NCBI RefSeq assembly: GCF_000002075.1
Contig: NW_004797280.1
Coordinates: 2,524,360 to 2,588,359 of the forward strand
From: Aplysia californica
Taxonomy: Eukaryota; Mollusca; Gastropoda; Aplysiida; Aplysiidae
Length of the DNA: 64,000 nt
Reading direction: 5' to 3'
The notes beneath the pieces are model-generated. The model saw only the letters and a list, made by a program, of their open reading frames with translations. It ran no database searches and had not been told where the DNA came from. The position numbers and the translations under genes were made by a program. Within the stretch, counting starts at the first letter, position 1; the number at the start of each line of letters is the position of its first letter. Positions 36,601 to 49,800 of this stretch are shown here, one piece after another.

Positions 36601-39600
36601 AATCGACTGAGACAAGAAATGACAACAAAAAGTGGTGCAGACGGAAAGACAAGACGGTGTAAGCAAAACACACCCTGAACATCTTGGAAGGTGATTTGGA
36701 GATAGAGGAACAGTGTGCTACACAAGATCATGCAAAGGGCTACTCAGCCCTTTTTCCTGAAAGAACTAGTTACTTTGACCATCCGGTTCACACACCATTA
36801 TCACTAAAGCTACTGCTATCTGAAAATCGTTTTACTCAGAAATTTACTACGGCATAGGGTGGGATGAACGTTCTATTCAACACAGTACGTCTATGACAAA
36901 GAAATATGCGATGAAGGAAAACAAATACTAGGCAACAAAAGAAAAGACCCCGGCAGCATATTGTGCGATGATGCCCATCAGTCCTTTACCCCAGATAACA
37001 GAAAGGGAACAAATAAAAGAAAACAAAGCTCATTTGGTGATTACATATAAAAACCTAAAGCAAATGTGGATGGAAGTTGGGGAAACTTTTGGGAGGGGGG
37101 TGTCAATGAGGGGTATGGGGATAGAAGAAGCATGGGAAGCTTAAAAGCACTTCAGCTGAAGCAAATCCAACAACCTGTGGCAATAACTCTTATAAACAGT
37201 GCATGGTTTCAGCAGGAATGAAATGTATATAATATATATATATGTGTGTGTGTGTGTGGGAAAAGAATCTACAAGTGATGATGAGCGTTCGCAAAGTGAG
37301 TAAACCATTCATGTCACCCTTACTCCGACACCCAAAGACAAATTTCAAGCTGCCATGTCTAGATTTTAAGAAATTATGAGAAGTGTACCTATCATAAACA
37401 GCACATCAGGTTAAGAGTCTTAATTTCTTGAGGTAGTAAATTTACAATACCAACTCTATAGTATTCCTATATAGAATCATCCTATCTGGAAATGAAATAG
37501 CGTACAAATTTCCTTCCCATCATGTGACTCTAGCTAGAAATATAGATCACACTGAAAATGTTGCTTTCCCATGATTACTCTTCATTTAAATATGGTTGCA
37601 AGCTAAAGGACTTTACCAAAAAACCCTTAACCACTCCAGTCCCAAGCTTTGTTTCAGATTTCCCCCCTTCCCCGAACCAAGCAATTCTGCATGAAAGATC
37701 TTGCACATTTCCACTGAATGTGTCTATCTAGAGAGCACTCCTGGCATGCCATGCCCCCATCTAACCATCTACCCTTCGTCCACTTCAAACAGGTCCTGTT
37801 CAGTCAGTAGCCAATGTAGCAGACAAAATTCGTGGACACCTTGCTCACTTTTCCAACAATTTGGGCTCTGACACAACATGGCCAAGAAGACAGGACAAAC
37901 TTAAAAAATTTCATATTCCCAACCTTCGTGGCAAGGAACACAAATGAAATTAAAAAGAGAGATAAAGAGAGAGGAGGAAACAAAAATTAGGTTGGACCAA
38001 TTCTACAATGTTGCGCTGCTGCTTCAGCCCATGCCTATTACCTTGTTCTCGTTGGAACATCCCTGGGAAATGATACAAGGTCAGTTAACAGTTCATCAGC
38101 ACATGCTCCACATAATTTACATGTGTTTGTATCCAACTGTCCACAAGAAAACCAGGGTCTGTCCTGCATGAAAAGACTGCAGTTGAATCTGTAAGTCAAG
38201 CTTAGGCACGGTTTTTTAGAAAAATCAACCAAACAGGTAAAAGCAGTCTGCTAGAAGCCAGTTTCACAGTGGACTAGCTCATAGAAGACACAAGAGCAAG
38301 ACCAACAGTTCCCATCCGGCGGCTCTTCCAAGATCCTGTGTACTAAAGTCCCATCCTGGTGGGGGTGGGGGCAAACTGCTAGATGGACAAACCGGGTGCT
38401 GCAGATATCCACACAGACTGATGATCACCTGACACTCAGTCAGGCCCAAGCTCAGAGGTTCCCAAACACCTTTCCCAAAATCCTCATTGGTACTTTACAG
38501 AAAGATAACACTCACCAAAATTTAGTTATTTCAGATTTTTTATAGAAAAAACCCATTTACTGTGAAGGAAGAGTTGGGAGAAGGGGACTTAACTGTTGTG
38601 TTGTTACACACAGCTCAGACAAACAGTTACATTTAGCAGGGGCCCAATGATCTTGTAACACGGGAATAACCATTAGAGAAGGCTTGGAAACCTCTGGCCC
38701 AGCAGAAGCAGAGCAAGCGGGTCACAAAATAGTCGCTTTACCTTTGTACTATGTACCTTTCACACCTGTGGTGATGAATACACAAGTCAAGAGATCACAT
38801 ACCACATCTACGTTGAAAAGTAAACATCCACAGCATGGATCTCAAGCACACAAAAAAAAAGAAAGATGGCTATCAAAAGAACTGTCATCTCTATATGGGT
38901 TTTACTTTACGGGATAACCAGTCTTACATTATGCTTGATAATCTATGAATGAAGGAGACCTGAATAACTAAATGAAAAAAGCTAGCAAAGATCAAAAGGT
39001 TAAATAAACTTTTCAATGACAACCAATCATACAATCACACACCAATAAACGACTTACGTTGAATTTCATAGAGTTGCATTTCAGGACCATTCATCTGTGA
39101 AACACCAGAACCATTCTCGCCCTTTTTAGCACTGAACTGGTGGTCTTCTAGTTCATCTTTCAAAGTTTTAATCTGTCAACAAAAGGCAATGAATAAACTT
39201 AATATTCAACAAACATTTGTCCTACAATTATAAAAACAATAAAAAATGTAACCAACACAAGCCGATGGTAAATACAGTGTTGCAGAAAAGGCTGATAAGA
39301 GTGAGTCACTCAAGAAGCAAAAATGTGTTATCAAAGTAAAAACATTGATCAGAAACCTATATCACAAAATCATTTATTCATGTCGATTTTGCTAAATTTT
39401 CACCCATAGCATAATGTGTTTAACTAATTGCGGGCAAGAACCAAGTTTAGGAGCATTTTTAGAACTGAATTTCGATTACTCAATTCCATTGAGTGACATG
39501 TTGTCACCCTGGTCACTAAAACATGGTCAAACTCCGAGAAGTCAATCATTTCATGATGTTTATACAAATATTGTTCAAGCAACTTCAGCCTTCACTAAAT

Positions 39601-42600
39601 AACAACCCTGTGTACAACACAACCCACAGCAATCTTCCAAGTAAGCAATGATAGACACAACTCAAGGTGAGACATTAATTTGGACTCAGTTTTTCAACAA
39701 GCATAAAGTTGTACCTGTTGTCATTCAAAAGTGAAAGCTAGTTCACGGAAAACTGCAGAAACTACTAAAACTGGAAATAACAGCTAATCTATAACATTGG
39801 CATTTAAACAAATAATGGGCACAATTTAACAGTAATGAAGGCCATTAAGAATGAGGACCACACCTTAAGGGACAAACAAAAGCAAAGTAATCAATTGTAT
39901 TGGGAACCCGTTACGTTTTAGTGACCGTTCTACAGCACTTGCAATACAAATAGATCATATAAAAGCCGAAGATTATAGAGGTGTTACGAGAGAGTAACAA
40001 ATACAAAAAAGGAGAGATAAGGAGGATAGATGTTTGATAGGAAAACCACACAAGAGCACCTGCAAACCGCCCGCTGGAAACCCTTTGAGAACGGATCAAA
40101 CACAACTCATAATGATTATATCGTCCTAATATCAAGACAGCAATAAGAAAAGGAAAGTTTGAACAAAACGTTAAGCACTATAATATGAGCTTCAAGTCCA
40201 GTTTTAATAAAAGAGAAGAACACCTACAACTACAAGACAATGGTCACTTACTAGAGGAGCTAAGAAGAAAAATAAAGAGGACATTCAGAAACAATGACAG
40301 ATGTAACAAGTGCACATTGTTTACCTCTTTATGCAGTGACTCTCTTTCAGCAGCAAAACTTTTAATTTTGTCGTCTGAAAAAAAAAACGTCAACAGAAAA
40401 TAAAAAATGTGAAGAATAAAATGTAACTTATTCATTAATTGAACATATCCAATTTGCATACAAAGCAAAAGAAAATATATATATATCTTAGATATTAAAA
40501 GACCAAATATACACTTGTAAGGGAAGGTACCATGGGCAAAAACTCAAAGATAAAAAAGGTCATTGTCATCATATAAGTTTAACGCCCCTTCTAACACTTG
40601 AATAAAGGGAAAGAAAGAAAGGGGGGGGGGGGGAAAGGACATAAGTGAAATCATACTGCTCACTTAGACATCACATATGAACAACGTCAAGGCAAGGCAT
40701 AGAACTAATAATCAAAGTAACAAGCTTAAAATATGTCTAATGCAGGGCCCTTTTAAACACTAAATTCCACAGAGAAGCAAACATTTTTCATACTTTATGT
40801 GACATAATATAATCTGACCATCTTGTCCCTCCTCAATGTTAAGACATGTGAAGCTCTCACAAAAATTCTTTATTACAGTAGTTAAAGTGTCACATCAGAA
40901 GCTTAAGAGTCACTAACCCCAACAAAAATAATAGCCCGGTCATTGTGAATTTTCTTTTATTTTATGCAGTCTCATTCCTTATCATACAATCATTTTGGTA
41001 AATATGTTGTTAGCGTTTATCAGTGGGATGAGTTTTCCAAAAGGGAAAAAGTATGTCTTCGGCTGTAGGTGACTACGCATCAACCAAGACCCAAAAAAAA
41101 AATAAATCAATCCACAAGATTTTAAGGAAGCATGTTCAGGACCAGCCGCAATCCAATCTCCAGCAGTATTTGACAGCACTCTTGGGGGAGGGGGAGTTGG
41201 TGTGTGTATGTACGCAATCAGAAGAAGTGCTAAACCAATAAACTGAATCTTCTCATATCTTGATAGATATTCATGAAGCCACATAAAAGAGAATGCCTTC
41301 CTTATTTTAAATATCGGTGTGAACAATTTATCACAAAACGCATATCTTTTGCGGAATCTATTTCACCCATGAGAACAAAATTGAGTATCAAAACCATTAT
41401 AACATCTTGTGCAGTTCTTGAGTGTCTCACTTCAAGGACAGCATGCCCAACCTTCCACAAATGAAATAGCAGAGGGCTTGCAGCTTGTCTCAAGATCTCA
41501 GCTCAAGATAAAATACCCACACAAACCAAGCTTCACTCATTCTGTAATTACTTAAGAGAAATCTGATATGTAAAAGTCACCGAGCATCAGAGCTGCACAC
41601 ATACATTTGGTCCTTCTCCAAAAACTCATAGCTATGTGAATTAAATTTTAAAAACCAGTCTATCCTGAAGTCCAATCTCTAAAGTACATAAGAAACACCA
41701 CCTAAACTAGTAACAGAATAAATTATGAAAGACATTTTCTTTGGGACTGAGCATCAATATAGGGGATGTACCTAACTTGGGAGAGACCAAATTGCACAGT
41801 AATGCTGTACTGGTGTTCATTCACAGAGTCAACAGGAAGTCACACATTGTGCTATGTGGTTTAGCAATGGAAGGTATCTAATAGGGAAACGTAATAATAA
41901 TAATATACATCAAGCACAATTTAGATCTACATGTGAAGATTTCTCTTATTATTAAGTTCTTCTTCTCATACTCCTTCACCCCCCCCCCCCCAAAAAAAAA
42001 CCTCCACGATTGACTCTTAATTTATACTGTGTCATTTTGTATGATGTAAAGTTGCAAGATAAATTGTTAAGGAAAGGGGCATGCAAGAAAAAAAGTGAGT
42101 TTTTTTTATTCAAAGTGTTCTGGGTGTTTGGAAATTGTACTTGTATACCATGAGAAGATGAATGGTTTCAGGGGGAAAAAGCAGTAGCAACTTACAACTT
42201 GACTCTGTGAATATTTCCACCAAAATTCCCAGCTTTACAAAAGAGTGCATTTAATATTTTCTTTCTTACCATGAAACAATCAAACTGCACACACAATAAA
42301 TAGTTCAGAGGTGTTAGGAGTAAATAAGGCAGAAAAACTACACGTAATAGGAAACAAGAACAACTCGTGCATTTTGATACTTCACAGTTTTAACCACACA
42401 CACACAAAAAAAACCCAACCAAACAAACAACAAAAAAAAAACAACAACATAATGCCAAGACATAATTAAATGTTTTTTCCAAATATGTGAGTGTGACAAA
42501 TGTTCATATTTCATGCCAGAGTCAAGTTGTATGATGCACTTTTCAAGAACCATGGTGCCAGTATTAAAGCACTAGAAACAAAAACATATGTATCCACAAA

Positions 42601-45600
42601 ACTTTTATTGATACATTGTATTTCTAAAACATCATTTGTGGAATCTGTAGCTTGGTTAAAAGAAGCAGAATATGAATCACACATGGGTACATACTGATAG
42701 AAAGAAAAAAAGTTATGAAGATATCAGTGAGACAGCAAAGCAAAGAATGTCTCAGACATAAAGCAACTCCCATCCCCTTTTCCACCCCGAACGTTTTGCA
42801 CTTTTAAAGAAAACTAATAATCATATCTCAGTCAGAGTCCACCCCCCACCCCCCACTCCTAGTCTAAATTCTGAACACTTTAAGAGGCAAATCATGCAAT
42901 TGCATAAGAATAAGTTATCAACATTTCAAGAGAATAAATCATTTAACAAAGGGTAACTGAACACAAAGAAAATATCCAAAACGGTAATATAGCATTTATA
43001 CAGATCACTGATTCTCAACAAAATTTATAATATGGCTTTCTTTAACAGTCCTCTAATATCATCTAGTTTGGTTCACAGCCGGTACTTAAATTCAATGTTC
43101 ATCCCCATCATGATGAATTTTACAGAAAATAATTATCCACTTAACATTTAAACCTACACAAAATGAGACTTTAGCTTGTTTTGCTCAGATAGCAAGAAAG
43201 ACAGCATTCTCCCACAAAGATTCAAAATTAGAAAACACAAGACTATGACCACAGTCAGCGCATTAAAAAGTCTGGATTTTGGATGACGAGGAACAAAAAT
43301 ATAAACAGTTTTATGCATTACCATACATAACACTTGAAATTTGATTCCATCATTTTGATGAGGTTGCTTTTTGAGTATGGCACACACTGTCCATCTTATT
43401 TGAAGGCTTCAATATCTCAAAAGCAGAGATATGAAGATAAAAACAGAATCCAAACAAGACTTTCCAACAACACATCACATGTCTATTATTAAACCATCAT
43501 GTGTAAAACTTGACCCTGTTTGTTTTAGTATGATTTTAATGGTGCTCGCAACTGCATTATAAAGAACTTGACTCTGACATTTATTTACATGAACAACTTT
43601 TTAAGAGCTGACACAATTCATGTAGTGGAGAAAAAAAAGTTGTGGATTCACAAATCCTTTCTTAACAAAATGTAAAGGGACAGCAAACCACAGAGAGCAA
43701 CTTCAATCTTTGATGCACATGCTGAGACTTGTTGAGGTCAAACTTTACTCCATCCTGACACTGTCTATGGAAACCTCATAAGCATTTTGCAAGGAAAGGT
43801 ATTGGTGACATATTCATAATATCTCTTGATTATGTCTTATCTGATTGGAGGAGTTAAAAAGCATATTATCAGCTTGGTAGACAGCAAAAACAAATTATTT
43901 GGAACGGACCAAATTCATTCTTTTTTCGTATTATCTGAGGTTATATTTAAACCTTATACATTCCCATTGAACAAAAAAAAAAGGAAATACAAAGTATGCG
44001 GTTGCAATCAGGGCTGCTACAAGACTCTCACTAAACATAAGGAAAAAATGAGTGTTGAATAAAGTAAATTAAGTTAAAAAAATGTATACATAACAAAAGC
44101 TTCAGTTCCACAATGGAAAGAAATGACAGAATTAAAATTAAGTAAAAGACATTAAGGAGAGGCAAATTTGATGTTTTCATGCATGAGCTATAGGTTTTTA
44201 TTAAATGGTAGGATTTTTAAACCCATGAGTGGAAGAAAGGGGTAAACTGGTGAAGTAGAATAGAAAGGTTTCATTGAAACTCATGGAATTTATGTGTAAA
44301 GAGACTGTAAAAAGTCATCAAAATTCGCACTATTCCTTACGAAGTTAGTGCTTTTTATATTAAAAATGTAAATATATGAGAAAAGGATATGCACATGTCT
44401 GGAATGTCAGCATGCCTTCATGTATAACAGGTTGAGAAATTTCCAAAAACACACAATACAAATGGGAAAATTTGTTAACACTTTCTAGAGTGCAAAGTCA
44501 CAGGCAAATGAACCCAATTCAAAAGCACTTTTCACTTCGAAATGATTGAAAATTATGCAGCTCAATCAATTCAGTTCATTATGTATATAGCAGCAAAACA
44601 AGTCCTTCAAGCTATGTTGTCTATCTGACACTTGAATATTATTGCGCCAAACAATAATCCCTCTCATCGTCCACTTTATTTTCTCCAAACTACAAGTCAA
44701 AACATGCCTGAAACAATCTATTTTTCAAAACAGATAAAGAATGGGTTTTATGGACAAAGGGAATAGAGTAATAAAAACGGCAACAGCTTTAACTGAGACT
44801 TAAGCTGCTATACTTTAATCTAAGACGTCAACCAAGAGACAGCTGGGATCTAATCTGTTCCCCAATATTGTTTTGGTCTAATCACTATATCATAATATAT
44901 ATCATAATAAAAAATCATTTACATGCATAAAAATCAGCATTGCCATAAAATGTTCTAATAATATTGTGATTATCTGCACTTTCAGTAAATAGCTGTCAAC
45001 TTTTTAAAGTTAAATTATGTTCAATGGAGTTGACGTTGCCTGAGAAGTTTCACTTTCATTTGATGACTAGTCAAAACATCTATGGTTACAGTTAAAACCG
45101 AAGACTGTTGCCATATTATACACATTGTGAGCGCGACTGTCCAGTTCATAAAGGATTTTATTGTCAGAAATTCCAACTTACGCATCAATTTGAGGTGTTT
45201 CAAGCTATGAACCAAGGCAGAAGTTCTTTACATAATAAAGTGTAAAAGTGAAGGATAATATGACAGAATAAAACCCCTTACAATATAACAACAAATAATT
45301 AAATATATGAAAGTGGGCTCCTGGATTAATGCAATCTAGGATAATATTGGTGAGGTTAAGTAAGACAGACTTTTGTGGTTTGAGAATTAATTTTAATTTT
45401 TTTTTTAAAGAAAGAAAGAAAAGCTGCAAACAAAAATCTTTAAAATACAAGAGGGATATGTTTTAAATTTGGCAAGTCTTTAAGTACACTGTATGGCAAC
45501 TTCAGGATAATTTAAAATTTTAAAAAAAGTACTCCACAGGTAAATCCCTTGTATGACAGAAACCAAGAGCAATGTGTAAGATATGTGAACTTGCTGGAAG

Positions 45601-46843
45601 CAAAAATAAAATCAGCGATAACTAATTACTGCTACAAAATATGGCAATGTCTCAAAAAGAACAGCCATATTCATGGTAGGAAAATAAAAAAGAATCATGT
45701 TAGTAGAAGAACACATTCTCAGTGTATGCTCATTCAATGACAAAACAAAACATCAAAGTCAGTGTTGAGAACTGAGAAAAAGAGCAATCAAAATTGCTAG
45801 AGCACCTGTACATTTTTCTTGCAATCATTCAACTGCATTTGTTCTCTTTTTCACTAAACATCATACACAAAAGGTGTGAAAAAGTTTGGATTTTTTGGGG
45901 GGTTTTTTAATAATCGAGGGTTTTACGGCGCTCGCAACTGCATAAGGTCATATAACAACCAAGGGGTGGGTTTCAACAGAGAAGTCTTTACAGGGAATCA
46001 GACTTAGACTGCTCACCTCTCTAGCTTCAACAGTACAAGGTCTGCTTCGACTATCAAGGCCCCCCCGAAAATAGCAGGTCACAAGAGAGTGACAAACATA
46101 CAAAAGAAGTAGAGGAAAATGACAATAGTAAGGATCAGGAGAGAAAAAGCAGCAGTTCCCTGTTGTAGATCAGGCACAGTTATGAGCGTGACATGAGTCA
46201 GCCCATTTACAATTCTACTATCCTTGAACGAGAAATGTCCCCCCTTTTGGAATGGCCTAAAGACACTACAGTCAGTGGCACTGCCCCGGAAGGTATGTGT
46301 GAGAAAGTAAAGGCAACAAAAATAAGACCCTTCACTAAATGACCAACTTAATTTACCCCCCCCCCCCTAAAATAATGCATTTTTTAGGACCCGGAGAAGT
46401 AATACCTTCTAGAACCTCTTGCATTTCTCATACACCAAATAATAACAAAAAGGTAAACTAAGAACAAGAAAAAAACCAAAACAGGAATAAGGATACACTT
46501 ACAAAACAATCAGTTTGAATTCATGAAATAAAAATAAGCTAAGAGAAAATTAAGTGAACAACAAAACATTTAGTCCTATTCTACAACCATAAAAATGTAA
46601 CAGTAAATTTTGTACATGACATGCAGAAGACCAGACACTGTTATCTAAATCTAGCATTGGACATACAGAGTACAACTGAAAAGTTGATGAACTATAGTTA
46701 CAAAAACTAAATTGCCTTCAATCTTCAACATGGCCTATTTCTCATCAATAAAATTTGGTTGCCCTCAAGATAAATTCAGGCACCTTTCATAGTAACAGGA
46801 TAGAACAGGCAAAGAATAGATAAAACACATGCACGCACGCGCT

Positions 46844-46880
<37 letters not shown>

Positions 46881-49800
46881 ACATGCAACAAAAGTCACAT
46901 CGCTGCCAACTACTACGTGTAACAAACTTCTGAGTCTTACATGAAAATTATACAGTATTTTTTTTTTATCACAACACGACTTCCTGCCTTTTCTATCATG
47001 ATTTTAGACTCAAGTATTGTTATGAAAGTAAACAATAGGTATAAATGATACAATTCAAACCTGACCGAATTCTTTCATTTAATTTTTCTTTCAGATAACT
47101 TCTGCAAGTGCAAACCAAATGTATTTCATAAAAACAAAAATATAGGCCAAAGTATCAACTCAATTCTTATGAAAGTCAAGGTGACTCTTCATTATATTTT
47201 CAGAATAAAAATGAAAGTAGTAGCTAGCATGCAAAAAGTCAATAATTACAAAATACGCAGGCCTTTGATAACAAAAATCAGTCACAGAAGTATTAAACGC
47301 TTCTATCACACTGGTCATAAAATCATGCAAATGATTATCAATTGTAAATTTGATTGTTTTGGGGGTTTTCCTTTTCATAAAAAAAAAAAATCACTTTTAA
47401 ATATTAAATAAGAACAATAAGCATGGTGTAACCAGAGGTTTTGATAAAAGTTTTCCCACAAACTTCAATAACTTATAAATAAATAAATACCCAAGGCACT
47501 ATCATCTTTGGTGCACACTGAAGTTCACCATCGAATAACAGCAACGTATACATAATGTACACGTAGTAGTTAACAAATTTCTAAGATGACTAGCTGAAAA
47601 CATAACATGTCAAGTAGAAATCGTAATTCTGGAAATACATTAGTTAGACAATGTCTATTCCAATAACAACCCCCTCTCCCTCAATTACACCCATTCTTAA
47701 AAACTGAGAACGTCAACAGCTCGGAACATTCCTTTACCATGCAAGGCACCTTGTGTAATTTGTATACAAGAAGGTTTGAATCACAGAGACATGTGAATTT
47801 CACAAAACATACGAAAGCTCTGGAGCAGGAAAAAAATGCAGATCTGTATTACAATAAAACAACTGAAAGATTTTATCAACAGAAAATGAAAGACCAATAA
47901 AATTGTTCATGGTCATTCATAAAAGCATGACAAGCAAACATTAGGTAAGACTTGTAAAATATATCAGGTTGTACGTTAAAATTTGAAGTTCTTCAGTTCC
48001 TTATTTAATATAAACCCAAGCTATTCATCTCTGTATAAAAACTGTAAAACACCGATCTCTAACACCAGTATCATTAACATAAGACTTATGCACCCATCCG
48101 GAATCAGGAATTTGTCCCTGCGTCTATAGAGGAGGGCTTGTAATGTCATATTGATTTCCAGTGCTTTCGAATGAGGTAACAAATGTCTTTTTAAAGTTAA
48201 AGAGTATTCAGAGATAACACACGATAGAATCAGATTTTTTTCATTCTCTTACATTGCATTACTCACAAAAACTATTTTTGCATAAGGCAGAAGTGATATA
48301 AGTCATGATAGTTTTAAAAAACCTTAAGACAATGGGCAAGATCAACTTCCAGTAGACTTAGTTTTAAAAAACACACACAATTCTGATTGGTCTTTTTTCA
48401 TACCCTCCAACAGCACAAGACCAACAAAAATTTCACACGTTTTTGTCTTCAAATACAAATTATAATAGAGATAGCAAAGACAAAAAACAGACACTGTCAC
48501 AATCAACATGCAAATGAGTATTTTGAAAAAAAAACATTATTGCAAAGGCAAATCATTTCCAACAACATTATATCTAAAATAAACAGCCATTCCAAAGAAA
48601 ATCCAGTTTTCATCAGACTGAAAGATAGCAGCAAGTTCAAATACTGAAGCAATTTTCATTTCTTTGAATATGCATTACAAAAGCTGGCTTAAACTAGAAA
48701 AGGAAAGAGGAGACATCACCAATGAAATCAAATAAAGACAAGCACCAAAGAAAGTGACATAAATAGGCAAAGCAGAAAAATCAAGTTGATGATTTAAAAA
48801 CAATCATTTAAAAACATTGATCAAGAAGGACAATTAAACATTAATCCTCTCATTTGAATACTTTTTTAAAAAGCTTGAATTTCTTTGATTTTTTGTGAGT
48901 TTTGGATTTCTCAGACTCCGACATTTTCTTGTCCAGAGCACCCTCCAAATCATCTGGTTCTAAAGAACTAAGTGACCCTGTTTCCTTGCTGTGTTTACTT
49001 TTTTTACCTTTGGGCTTACCCTTCCCTTTTCTAGTACCCCCTTCAGCTCCAATCATACCTTCTGGGGTAATGGCTGTTGTCCCTTCCTCCTCTCTTGTTT
49101 GACCACTACTTATTTCAGAATCTATGGACTCAATGGCTGGATGATCAGCCTTTAGCGAGGCATCCTGAGGATCAGCATCTTGTGCTTCCTCCACCACAGG
49201 GGCATCCTGTCCCTCAGCGAGGATATCATCAATATCATCAAGGTCATAATCATCCAGAACTCCACCTTCAGATGCCTCTGATGCCCCACCCTCAAAACTG
49301 GGCATTCTCAATAGAGTATTACCAGAAGGTGACTCCAATTCATTTTCCCCAGCCTTTGAACAATTTTTTTTCTCTGGCTCGTTGACATTTACTTGAGACT
49401 CCTGTGTAACACCATCAGGTAAAATGTCAGCCTCTGTGTTGCTGGATAGTCTTTTGATATTTTCTTGTTCAAACTCTTTGACATCTTGTTGTTCACATTT
49501 GCTGACATCTTCTTGTTCATGTTCTTTTACACTTTCTTGTTCAAGCTCTTTGACATCTTCTTCTTCATGTTTTGTTATATTTTCCTTTTCAATTTCTGTG
49601 ACATCTAATTCTGTCCCTATGACATCTTCTTGTTCATGTTCTTTTACACTTTCTTGTTCAAGCTCTTTGACATCTTCTTCTTCATGTTTTGTTATATTTT
49701 CCTCTTCAATTTCTGTGACACCAAATTCTGTCCCTATATCTTCTTGTTCATGTTCTTTTACACTTTCTTGTTCAAGCTCTTTGACATCTTCTTCTTCATG

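Larger units (their letters stand above)
40375..48849 (-). other. LRRFIP intron 7 (part beyond the long exon)
   Basis: AT-rich, with no additional exon recognised. It holds two dispersed core repeats and a (CA)n run, and no inverted-repeat element that I can detect. Confidence 0.55.

Noticed and set aside
38042-38163. Cys-rich possible cassette exon (CGQLDTNTCKLCGACADELL) in LRRFIP intron 9 with AG and GT edges
   Set aside because: Its 122 nt would break the phase between exons 9 and 10, and the peptide has no match to LRRFIP; probably chance.
40982-41326. 114-aa minus-strand frame
   Set aside because: No family, no splice context and low-complexity proline run; chance frame in an LRRFIP intron.
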